Source: Thermoplasmata archaeon
Lineage (GTDB): Archaea; Thermoplasmatota; Thermoplasmata; Lutacidiplasmatales; UBA184
Assembly: GCA_030043855.1 (NCBI GenBank)
Contig: JASHWW010000001.1
Coordinates: forward strand, 1 to 10,325
DNA length: 10,325 bases
Direction of reading: 5' to 3'
Part shown: positions 1 through 6,911 of the stretch, one piece after another
Position numbering within the stretch: the stretch's first letter is position 1
Layout: each line of letters begins with the position of its first letter
Notes under the pieces: generated by a model
Databases searched by the model: none
What the model was told of the DNA's origin: nothing
Seen by the model: only the letters and a program-made list of their open reading frames with translations
Made by a program: the position numbers and the translations under genes

Positions 1-3000
1 GACGGCGGCGCGCGCGGGCGCGGACGGTGCCGGGGCGACGACCGGGGTCGGAGGGGCCGCGAGCTCGCCGCCCGGCGGCGAGGCCGGGGGCTCGCTCATG
101 CCCATCCGGGGCGCGCCCTGGCCCTGCTGGACCTTCCACTGGCTGTAGGAGACGTACGACGGCTGGCGCTTCCACCAGTCCCAGAACGACCCCTCGTTGT
201 AGTTCTCGCCGAGCTCCTTCTTGGCCTCGGCGCGGTACTTCTCGGTGAAGTCCTGGTAGCCCTGCCGCTCGGCCTCCTCGGGCGCGGTGCCCGGCACGCC
301 GAGCAACTGCGCGGCGCACTCGGGGCAGACCGCCGAATTCGCGGGGATGGTCGAGGCGCACCGGCTGCAACGGACGAGGTCGGACTCGAACTCGGCGCCG
401 CACTTCGGACAGACGGTCGCGTCCTCGGGGATCAGGTTGCCGCACTCGCCGCATTCGACGAGCTTGCCCGCCGCCTGGCGGCGAGAGACGAGGAGCAGCG
501 CGACGACGGCGACGATCGCCGCCGCGGCGATCGCGAGCCACATCCAGAGCGGCAGGCCCAGGAACTTCTGGAAGAGGAAGCTGGTCGCCGAGGTCGGGGC
601 CGCCGGGACCGAGTACGTGCCCGGCAGGACGGTCCGGTTCGTGACCCCGTTGTACGTGGCGACGGCCGTGAGCGTGTAGCTCGTTCCGGCGCTCAGGCGT
701 TGGCCGAGCGAGAACCAGGTCAGGTTGTTCTCGCCCTGGAAGAACTGCCCGGCCGCGATGACGACCGGCGCGCCGCTCCCCGTCGTGGGCGTCGCCACCA
801 GCGACACGGTCGCCATCTGCGAGCCGTTGTACTGGAGGACGAACTGCGAGAGGTACGACTGGTCGAGGTAAATCGTCGTCGACGCGGGCGGCGTGAACGA
901 GACGAACCGGATCTGCGACTGGGCGATGACCGCGTTGACGAGCAGCGTGGTCGATGCCCCGCCGAGCGTGGCGTTGCCGTCGTTCCAGTAGAGGACGACC
1001 TCGAACGTGTTGGCGAACGGAGCGCCGCGCAGGCCGGTGCGCGAGTCGTTGATCAGCCACGTCAGGTTGAAGGTGAAGCTCTCGCCGGCGTGGTCGAGGT
1101 CGATCGGGATGTTGGCCGACGCGAGCAGCGACGACTGCGAGGCGTTGTAGTAGAGGAGGCCGCCGACCTGGAAGACGCGACCCGTGCCGGTGTCCTGGAT
1201 CGTGATCTCCGCGCCGAACTCCTGGCCGATCCGCACCGTGGCATCGACGGCGACGGTGCCGTTGGCGGTCACGACGACCGGCTCGACGTCCACGCCCACG
1301 AAGTACGACGGGAAGTTGAGGCCCGGACCCCAGTCCGGGGACCCGTAGTGCGGCGTTCCCTGGGCGACCCCGACGGGGTACGGGCTCACCGACCAGTTGA
1401 ACCACTGGGTGTTGTTCGTCGGCGTCGGGATGACGATCCCGATGTGGTAGCCGCCGAGGAAGATCCCGTCCGGCACGGTCGCGCCGGTGATCTCCCCGGA
1501 CGCCAGCAGCCGATAGGCGGTGCCGTTGAGGCCGCTGGTCGCGTACGTCGAGATGCCGTGGACGGCGTCCCAGTGCTGCACGTACCCCCAGATCGCGGGG
1601 TTGGCGGTGGAGAGCGCGTTGAGCGCGTTCGCCGTGGCGTTGTTCGCCTGGTCCGAGTTGAACGAGTAGTAGGCGTTGAACACCGCGCCCTGGACCGGGA
1701 GCAGGTGCCCGAGGCCGGTCATGTTGAAGGCGGCCCACCGGTAGAGGTAGACGGTGCTCGTGTTGTCCGGCGCGAACGCCGACTGCGAGAACACCGCGGT
1801 GATCGGGTTCGTCACCGACGGATTGGCCAGGTAGAGGGACGCGCCGTCCTGGACCAGGAACTTGTTCGACGCCCAGGGGTACGGGGAGTTCTGGGAGAGC
1901 GGCGAGGTCGGGACCGTGGTGTACGTCAGGTCGAAGGCGGAGTCGACCGAGTTGACCTGGCTCCCGGCCCCCGACGCGACCATGTTGTACTGGAGCGGCG
2001 GGTCGAGGACGAGGAACGTCTGGTTGGCGACGACGGCCCCTCCGACCAGGTCGGTGAAGGCGATCGAGATCTGGGAGGCCCCCGCGTCGAAGTCGCCGGT
2101 GGCGTTCAAGTAGCCGAGCACGCCGATGTGGTTGATGTAGGCGGTCAGCGCGGTCGAGAACGGCAGGGTGGCGACCTCGCCCGACCGGTTCACGAACGTC
2201 ATCGTGCCGAGCGGGTAGCCGACGCCCGCGAACCAGACGGTCACGGTCGCGGTCGACGGACCGAGGTTCGTGTTGTTGTAGAAGACCCCGACCTCCCCGC
2301 CGGCGATCCCGCCGGGGTAGAGGTAGTCCTGGGTCAGGTTGGCCGGGTCGTTCGGCGTCGCGAGGTAGGTGATGTTGAGGCCGCTCGAGATGACGGGGGT
2401 CGACGCGTTCAGCGGGGCGGAGGTCGGGATCGCGTTGACCGAGGTGTCGTCGGCGTAGGTGTTGTTCAGGGTCGCGTTGAACAGGTTCAAGGTCGCGCCG
2501 TTCGTCGCGAGGATCGAGGGCGCGAACTCGGTGTCGCCGAGGATGACGGTCGGCTCGACCAGCTCGGGGACTTGCGGGTTGCCGCGCACGACGGACGAGT
2601 TGATCGTCAAGGTCGCGCCGGCGCCCGTGGCGGTCAGCCAGCCGGGGAACTCGAGGGTGGAGTTCCAGATGTCCATCGTCCCGGTGACCGTGACGTTCAG
2701 CTTCGCGTAGGCGTTCGGCACGCCCAGGAGTTGCGTCGTGACCGTCGAGTTCAGGATGTCGACGGTCCCGGCATCGGTGAAGTGGTAGATGTGGGAGAGC
2801 CGCGAGAGGGCCGGGCCGTTCTCGGAGACGTACTGGACGAACGCGAGGTCGGCGTTGCTGACGACCAACGTTCCGCCGACTTCGACGGTGATGTTGCCGC
2901 CCTGGAAGAACGGACCGGTGCCGGGCGTCGGGTGGATCACGACCGTTTGGCCGGCCGCGACGACCAGGTCTCCGTGGGTCGCCAGGGCGGGCGCGACGGC

Positions 3001-3126
3001 GTCCGCGGGCGCGAGCGACGCGGACTCGGGCGGGGCGGCCCCCCGCGCGGTCGACGCCACCGCGACGAACAGGCTGCTCCCCACGACCAGGAGCACGAGC
3101 AGGAGGGCCAGAGAGGCTCCTCGCAT
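1..3126 (-). CDS. Giant cell-surface protein with beta-helix-like repeats, one TM helix and cytosolic double zinc ribbon (3' end cut by window edge)
   Basis: The minus frame is open from the left edge to an ATG at 3126, giving 1042 codons with no stop. Residues 1-30 are a signal peptide (MRGASLALLLVLLVV then small residues). Residues 84-220 carry five spaced copies of a G-[AT]-T-[LVM]-x-[LIV]-x-N-[SA]-[TDS]-[LV] pattern, as in parallel beta-helix rungs, and a sixth copy lies at 427-438. The ectodomain to about 845 is rich in Asn, Thr and aromatic residues with many N-x-S/T sequons. One helix spans about 858-882, followed by RR. Two zinc ribbons follow, C892/C895/C906/C909 and C920/C923/C934/C937, each C-x2-C-x10-C-x2-C. 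A Trp-rich stretch (FWDWWK at 981-986, W997) and a Pro/Ala-rich tail end the visible part. Topology by inference: large outside domain, zinc ribbons in the cytosol. Function is unknown; an adhesin, S-layer-associated or sensor role is possible. A GTG at 3189 would add 21 residues and fits the promoter spacing better; the ATG gives the tidier signal peptide. Confidence 0.88.
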   Translation of the reverse strand, partial: MRGASLALLLVLLVVGSSLFVAVASTARGAAPPESASLAPADAVAPALATHGDLVVAAGQTVVIHPTPGTGPFFQGGNITVEVGGTLVVSNADLAFVQYVSENGPALSRLSHIYHFTDAGTVDILNSTVTTQLLGVPNAYAKLNVTVTGTMDIWNSTLEFPGWLTATGAGATLTINSSVVRGNPQVPELVEPTVILGDTEFAPSILATNGATLNLFNATLNNTYADDTSVNAIPTSAPLNASTPVISSGLNITYLATPNDPANLTQDYLYPGGIAGGEVGVFYNNTNLGPSTATVTVWFAGVGYPLGTMTFVNRSGEVATLPFSTALTAYINHIGVLGYLNATGDFDAGASQISIAFTDLVGGAVVANQTFLVLDPPLQYNMVASGAGSQVNSVDSAFDLTYTTVPTSPLSQNSPYPWASNKFLVQDGASLYLANPSVTNPITAVFSQSAFAPDNTSTVYLYRWAAFNMTGLGHLLPVQGAVFNAYYSFNSDQANNATANALNALSTANPAIWGYVQHWDAVHGISTYATSGLNGTAYRLLASGEITGATVPDGIFLGGYHIGIVIPTPTNNTQWFNWSVSPYPVGVAQGTPHYGSPDWGPGLNFPSYFVGVDVEPVVVTANGTVAVDATVRIGQEFGAEITIQDTGTGRVFQVGGLLYYNASQSSLLASANIPIDLDHAGESFTFNLTWLINDSRTGLRGAPFANTFEVVLYWNDGNATLGGASTTLLVNAVIAQSQIRFVSFTPPASTTIYLDQSYLSQFVLQYNGSQMATVSLVATPTTGSGAPVVIAAGQFFQGENNLTWFSLGQRLSAGTSYTLTAVATYNGVTNRTVLPGTYSVPAAPTSATSFLFQKFLGLPLWMWLAIAAAAIVAVVALLLVSRRQAAGKLVECGECGNLIPEDATVCPKCGAEFESDLVRCSRCASTIPANSAVCPECAAQLLGVPGTAPEEAERQGYQDFTEKYRAEAKKELGENYNEGSFWDWWKRQPSYVSYSQWKVQQGQGAPRMGMSEPPASPPGGELAAPPTPVVAPAPSAPARAAV
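2467..2877 (-). repeat. Degenerate protein repeat coding for beta-helix-like rungs in the surface protein
   Basis: Five copies of a short strand-turn motif occur at residues 84-94 (GGTLVVSNADL), 120-129 (GTVDILNSTV), 149-158 (GTMDIWNSTL), 170-180 (GATLTINSSVV) and 210-220 (GATLNLFNATL), counting from the ATG at 3126. A sixth, DGASLYLANPSV, lies far downstream at residues 427-438 (bases 1813-1848). The invariant Asn often starts a glycosylation sequon. Spacing of 20-40 residues with alternating hydrophobics resembles the rungs of right-handed beta-helix proteins. The DNA itself is not a clean tandem repeat. Confidence 0.6.
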
Positions 3127-3213
3127 CGATCGGCGGGCCGCGTTCTCCGTTCCCCCGGCCGTCGAGGGAAGGCCCAATGAACGGCTCACGCTCGAAGAAA
3201 GGTTGGGTTCCTG

Positions 3214-3221
3214 TATTTAAG
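3214..3221 (-). promoter_or_regulatory. TATA box of the surface-protein gene
   Basis: On the minus strand the sequence reads CTTAAATA, an isolated AT-rich patch in very GC-rich DNA and a good archaeal TATA box. Its centre is about 28 nt from a GTG at 3189 that is in frame with the surface protein, and about 91 nt from the ATG at 3126. The usual TATA-to-start-site distance of about 25 nt puts transcription initiation near 3189-3192, so the mRNA would be nearly leaderless if GTG is the start. The 3190-3281 gap holds this promoter and nothing else that I can see. Confidence 0.6.
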
Positions 3222-3281
3222 AGTCACCGAGCCAATTGTCGACTCTCGGAGGAGAAATACGCCGGATTCGCGGGGCGGGCG

Positions 3282-4322
3282 TCACGGCGCCGGCAGGTCG
3301 ACGACGACCTTCCCGAACAGGTCCGGGGCATCGAACCGGCGGAAGGCGTCGGCGGCCCGATCGAACGGGTGGACCGAGTCGATCACGGGCCGGAGGCGTC
3401 CCTCCCCGAGCTCCGCGAGAACCTCCGCGAACTCGTGGGCCGAGGCCATCGTGCTCCCCCGGATCGACGCCTGCCGCCAGAAGAGCGTCCGCAGGTCGAT
3501 CTCCGCGACCGGTCCCGCGGTCGCGCCGATCACCACGATCCGGCCGGCGCGGGCGACCGCCCGCAGCGACCGGGGGATCGTCGGAGCGCCGACCGAGTCG
3601 AAGATGACGTCCACGCCGCGTTTCTCGCTCCACTGCCAGAGGCTCTTGTCGAGCGGGTGCTCGTCGTCCAGCGCCAGCACGTCGTCGGCGCCGAGGGCGC
3701 GGAGGCGGTCCCCCTTCGCCGGCGTCCGAGTCACAACGGCCACGCGAGCTCCCAACAACTTCGCGACCTGGACGGCGGCCGTCGGCACGCCGCCACCTCC
3801 CCCAACGATCGCGACGCGGTCGCCGGGGGAGACGCCCCCGATCGTCCGCAACGCTCGCCAGGCGGTCTGGAAGACGAGCGGGGCGGCCGCTCCGTCGGCG
3901 AAGGAGAACCGGTCGGGCAGGGGATGGACGTTCCGTCGCGGCACGACCACGAGTTCGGTCGCCGTCCCCTGAGTGTGTTCGCCGACGATCCGGTACTCCC
4001 GGCACAGTGCTTCGTCGCCCGCCCGACACGCGGGGCATGTCCCGTCCCAGAGGCCCGGATTCAGGAGAACCTTCGTCCCGACCGCCAGGTCCGATACCCC
4101 GTCGCCGACCGACTCGACGACCCCCGCCCCGTCGGAGCCCAGCACGTGCGGTCGAACGACCGGGACCCCTGGGATCCCGGCGAGCGTGAACCGGTCGAGC
4201 CGGTTGAACGCGGCCGCCCGGACCCGTACGCGTACTTCGCCGGCCCCCGTCGGCGGGGCGGGGATGTCGACGTAGGCGAGCCGATCGAGCCCCCCGTGCT
4301 CCTCGAAGCCGAAGCCGCGCAC
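3282..4322 (-). CDS. Zinc-binding MDR-family alcohol dehydrogenase/quinone reductase-like oxidoreductase
   Basis: The product has 346 residues, the usual length for medium-chain dehydrogenases. The N-terminal half is GroES-like. NRLDRFTL (40-47) and the GSDGAG motif (62-67) replace the Cys and GHE of classical zinc ADHs, so catalytic zinc ligands appear absent. The structural lobe is kept, with C96, C99 and C107 in the normal spacing but Asp93 at the first ligand position; Sulfolobus solfataricus ADH is a known precedent for an acidic residue (Glu) there. The Rossmann nucleotide site is at 170-198 (VAIVGGGGGVP, then VVTRT), and the Arg or Lys after it hints at NADPH. The substrate cannot be read from sequence. 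I chose the GTG at 4322, 5 nt after the cysS stop; the frame is also open further upstream but there it lies antiphase inside cysS. It is the last gene of the cysteine operon, and its link to cysteine metabolism is unclear. Confidence 0.9.
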   Translation of the reverse strand: MRGFGFEEHGGLDRLAYVDIPAPPTGAGEVRVRVRAAAFNRLDRFTLAGIPGVPVVRPHVLGSDGAGVVESVGDGVSDLAVGTKVLLNPGLWDGTCPACRAGDEALCREYRIVGEHTQGTATELVVVPRRNVHPLPDRFSFADGAAAPLVFQTAWRALRTIGGVSPGDRVAIVGGGGGVPTAAVQVAKLLGARVAVVTRTPAKGDRLRALGADDVLALDDEHPLDKSLWQWSEKRGVDVIFDSVGAPTIPRSLRAVARAGRIVVIGATAGPVAEIDLRTLFWRQASIRGSTMASAHEFAEVLAELGEGRLRPVIDSVHPFDRAADAFRRFDAPDLFGKVVVDLPAP

Positions 4323-4327
4323 GCGAG

Positions 4328-5767
4328 CTACCCCGAGGTGTCGAACTCCCAGCGCGTCCCGTCGGCGCCGTCTTGGACGCGGATGCCGCGCGCGGCGAGC
4401 GCGTCCCGGATCCGGTCCGCTTCGGCGAAGTCGCCCCGCGCCCTCGCGCGGGCCCGCGCTTCGAGCAGCACGGGGACGATCTCGCTCCACGCGCCCCCGG
4501 TCCGCGACGCGTCCCGAACGAACAGCCCGAGCACCTCCTCGGCCCACTCGTACGGCCCGTAGAGGCTCTCCAGGGAGGCACCCGAGTAGCGGGCGAGCGA
4601 GCCGAGCTCCCCGACCCGGCGCCCCCATCCGTAGAGCGCCGCGATCGCCTCGCGCGTGGCGAAGTCGTCGGCGAGGAGCGTGTCGAGACGTTCGACCAGG
4701 TCGTCGGCCTCGGCCTCGACCCCCTCGGAGATCTCCTCCCCTTCGCGGTCGGCGCCGCCCCGCTCGAGCAGCTCGGCGATCCGCTGGGCGGGCTGCGCGA
4801 GCCGGTCGTACGCCTCGCGCGCTTCGACGAGGCTGCGCGCCGGGTCGAACTCGAGGGGGCTCCGGTAGGAGACGTTGAGATAGTAGAGCCGCAACGGCAT
4901 CGGTCCGTACTCGTCCAGGACCGCGTCGAGGACGGCGACGTTCCCGAGCGATTTCGACATCTTCGTCCCCTCCAGGAGCAGGAGGCCGCCGTGCATCCAG
5001 TAGTTGGCGAGGGGCGCGACCCCGGTGGCCGATTCGGCGAGCGCGACCTCCGCCTCGTGGTGCGGAAAGATCAGGTCGACCCCGCCGCCGTGCAGGTCGT
5101 ACCGGTCGCCGAGGAGGCGGCCGGTCATCGCGGTGTCCTCGATGTGCCAACCGGGACGGCCCGGGCCCCAGGGGCTCTCCCAGCTCGGTTCCCCCGGCGT
5201 CGCCGCCTTCCAGATCACGAAGTCCTCCGGCGCGCGCTTGCGGGGGTCGAGCTCCAGTCGGGCCCCCGGCCGGAGTTCCTCGCGTCGCTGCCCGGAGAGG
5301 CTGCCGTACGTGGGGAACTTCGCCACTTCGAAGTAGACCGAGCCGTCGTCCGAGCGATAGGCGAACCCCTTCTCGATCAGGACGCGGACCTGGGCGAGGA
5401 TCTCGGGCACGTAGTCGGTGGCGTACGGGTAGAGGTTCACCGACCGGACCCCGAGCCGCTCCATCGACGCGAGGTAGTCGCGGAACTGCCGGTCGGCGAG
5501 CGCGAGCGGATCGTCGCCGGAGTCGGCGGCTCGGGCGATCACCTTGTCGTCCAGGTTCGTCACGTTCTGGACGTAGAACGGGCGGTACCCCCACCGTCGG
5601 AGCGCCCGGGCGACGACATCGAAGAAGACCATCGTCCGCGCGTGCCCGACGTGCGCGGCGCTGTACGGGGTCATCCCGCAGACGTACATGCCGACGCGCG
5701 GGGGCGTGATCGGCGCGAACACCCGGGTCTCTCGGGTCCGGGAATCGTAGACGTGGAACCGCCGCAC
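4328..5767 (-). CDS. cysS: Cysteinyl-tRNA synthetase
   Basis: A class I aminoacyl-tRNA synthetase that charges tRNA(Cys) with cysteine in the cytosol. The 479-residue product has typical length and family signatures: YVCGMTPY at 28-35, the HIGH motif as HVGH (39-42), the GRPGWHIE block (203-210), LHGGGVDLIFPHHEAE (225-240) and KMSKS (269-273), followed by the helical anticodon-binding region. Against E. coli CysRS, zinc ligands C28, H234 and E238 align with C30, H236 and E240, but C209 aligns with D211. The GTG at 5767 is chosen because it puts the conserved FHVYDS start at residue 4 and lies one nucleotide after the stop of the upstream PLP-enzyme gene; the frame continues upstream only by overlapping that gene. 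Its place behind two cysteine-synthesis genes suggests co-supply of cysteine and Cys-tRNA. An archaeon with direct charging need not use the SepRS/SepCysS route. Confidence 0.97.
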   Translation of the reverse strand: MRRFHVYDSRTRETRVFAPITPPRVGMYVCGMTPYSAAHVGHARTMVFFDVVARALRRWGYRPFYVQNVTNLDDKVIARAADSGDDPLALADRQFRDYLASMERLGVRSVNLYPYATDYVPEILAQVRVLIEKGFAYRSDDGSVYFEVAKFPTYGSLSGQRREELRPGARLELDPRKRAPEDFVIWKAATPGEPSWESPWGPGRPGWHIEDTAMTGRLLGDRYDLHGGGVDLIFPHHEAEVALAESATGVAPLANYWMHGGLLLLEGTKMSKSLGNVAVLDAVLDEYGPMPLRLYYLNVSYRSPLEFDPARSLVEAREAYDRLAQPAQRIAELLERGGADREGEEISEGVEAEADDLVERLDTLLADDFATREAIAALYGWGRRVGELGSLARYSGASLESLYGPYEWAEEVLGLFVRDASRTGGAWSEIVPVLLEARARARARGDFAEADRIRDALAARGIRVQDGADGTRWEFDTSG

Positions 5768-5768
5768 G

Positions 5769-6911
5769 CTACACCGCCCGGAGCGCGTGGGCGACGTCCT
5801 CGGCGAGGTCCGCCGGGTCCTCGATGCCGCACGACAACCGGACGAGGCCGTCGGTGACGCCGTGGGCCTGCCGGACGGCGCGGGGGACACTGGCGTGGGT
5901 CATCGACGCGGGATGGTCGACCAGCGACTCGACGGCGCCCAGGCTCTCGGCGAGCGTGAAGACGCGGAGGCGCGCCAGGAACCGTCGGGCGGCGCGACCT
6001 CCGCCCGCGACCTCGACGGAGACGATCCCTCCGCGGCCGGCCATCTGCCGCCGGACGAGCGCCCGGTCGGACGCTCGGGCCCGGCCCGGATAGTGCACGG
6101 CCCGAACCTTGCGGCTCCGGCCCACGACCTCGAGGACCGCCGCCGCCGACTCCTGGTGGGCCCGCATCCGGACCCCGAGCGTGTGCAGTCCGCGCAGGAC
6201 GAGGAAGCAGTCGAACGGGCTCGGAACGGCGCCGACGGCGTTCTGCAGCCAGGCGAGCCGTTCGGCATCGTCGTCGCGGCCCAGGACGAGGGCGCCCCCG
6301 ACCACGTCCGAGTGTCCCCCGAGGTACTTCGTCATCGAGTGGAGCACGATGTCGGCGCCGTGCTCGAGCGGCCGCTGGAGCGCCGGGGTCGCGAAGGTGT
6401 TGTCGACGACGAGTCGCGCCCCGGCGCGATGGGCGAGTCCGGCGAGGGCCCGGAGATCGACGAGCTTGAGGAGGGGGTTCGTGGGGCTCTCCACGTAGAC
6501 GAGATGGGCGGGGGTGGCCAGCGCGGCCCGGGCCTCCGCCAGATCGCTCAGATCCCGATAGTCGACCGAGAGGCCGAACTGCGCCCGATGGTGCTCGAAC
6601 AGGCGGCGAGTCCCCCCGTACAGGTCGTCGATGGCGACGATCCGTCGGCCGCCCGGAACGGACTCGAGCAGCGTCGTCAGGGCACCGAGGCCGGACGAAA
6701 ACGCGAGCCCGCGCCGGCCGCTCTCGAGGTCCGCGAGCGTCGCCTCGAGAATCGCGCGAGTCGGATTCCCGGACCGCCCGTAGACGAACCCCTTCGTCCG
6801 ATTCGGCGCCGACTGCCGGAACGTCGTCGCGAGGTGGATCGGCGGGACGACCGCGCCGGTGGCGGGGTCGGCCGGTTGCTGCGCGTGGATCAGTCGCGTG
6901 TCAAACCGCAT
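5769..6911 (-). CDS. Cystathionine gamma-lyase/gamma-synthase-type PLP enzyme
   Basis: A Cys/Met-metabolism PLP enzyme of the fold-type I gamma-family, 380 residues, full length. Visible marks are YGRSGNPT (44-51) with the Tyr and Arg that bind cofactor phosphate across the dimer, SSG (72-74), Asp170 in VVDNTF that pairs with the pyridine nitrogen, the PLP lysine K195 in HSMTKYLGGHSD, and R358 in LVRLSCGIE for the substrate carboxylate. Gly100 occupies the YGG site where methionine gamma-lyases carry Cys, and E328 in SLGAVESL matches the Glu associated with cystathionine gamma-lyase specificity. The upstream neighbour is a cystathionine beta-synthase, so cystathionine cleavage to cysteine, ammonia and 2-oxobutyrate is the best reading; gamma-synthase activity cannot be excluded. 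The ATG at 6911 overlaps the cbs stop by 11 bp, pointing to translational coupling. Confidence 0.93.
   Translation of the reverse strand: MRFDTRLIHAQQPADPATGAVVPPIHLATTFRQSAPNRTKGFVYGRSGNPTRAILEATLADLESGRRGLAFSSGLGALTTLLESVPGGRRIVAIDDLYGGTRRLFEHHRAQFGLSVDYRDLSDLAEARAALATPAHLVYVESPTNPLLKLVDLRALAGLAHRAGARLVVDNTFATPALQRPLEHGADIVLHSMTKYLGGHSDVVGGALVLGRDDDAERLAWLQNAVGAVPSPFDCFLVLRGLHTLGVRMRAHQESAAAVLEVVGRSRKVRAVHYPGRARASDRALVRRQMAGRGGIVSVEVAGGGRAARRFLARLRVFTLAESLGAVESLVDHPASMTHASVPRAVRQAHGVTDGLVRLSCGIEDPADLAEDVAHALRAV

Noticed and set aside
700..3180. Long plus-strand open frame opposite the surface-protein gene
   Set aside because: Its product is an Arg/Asp/Gly/Val-rich low-complexity sequence with no domain, a typical antisense shadow in GC-rich DNA. 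The minus frame has a signal peptide, sequons, a membrane helix and zinc ribbons.
3251..3260. T-rich GTATTTCTCC on the minus strand after the dehydrogenase as a terminator
   Set aside because: The T run is only three bases and no hairpin precedes it; too weak to call.
3285..3292. Palindrome CGGCGCCG at the end of the dehydrogenase gene
   Set aside because: Short GC-only palindrome inside the coding end, expected by chance at this base composition.
4331..5594. Upstream extension of the dehydrogenase frame through cysS as a fusion protein
   Set aside because: The extra part is Arg/Pro-rich and antiphase to the conserved cysS frame. The dehydrogenase begins normally at the GTG at 4322.
4373..5857. 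Long plus-strand open frame opposite cysS
   Set aside because: Antisense of a clear synthetase gene; composition is charged and low-complexity with no recognisable motif.
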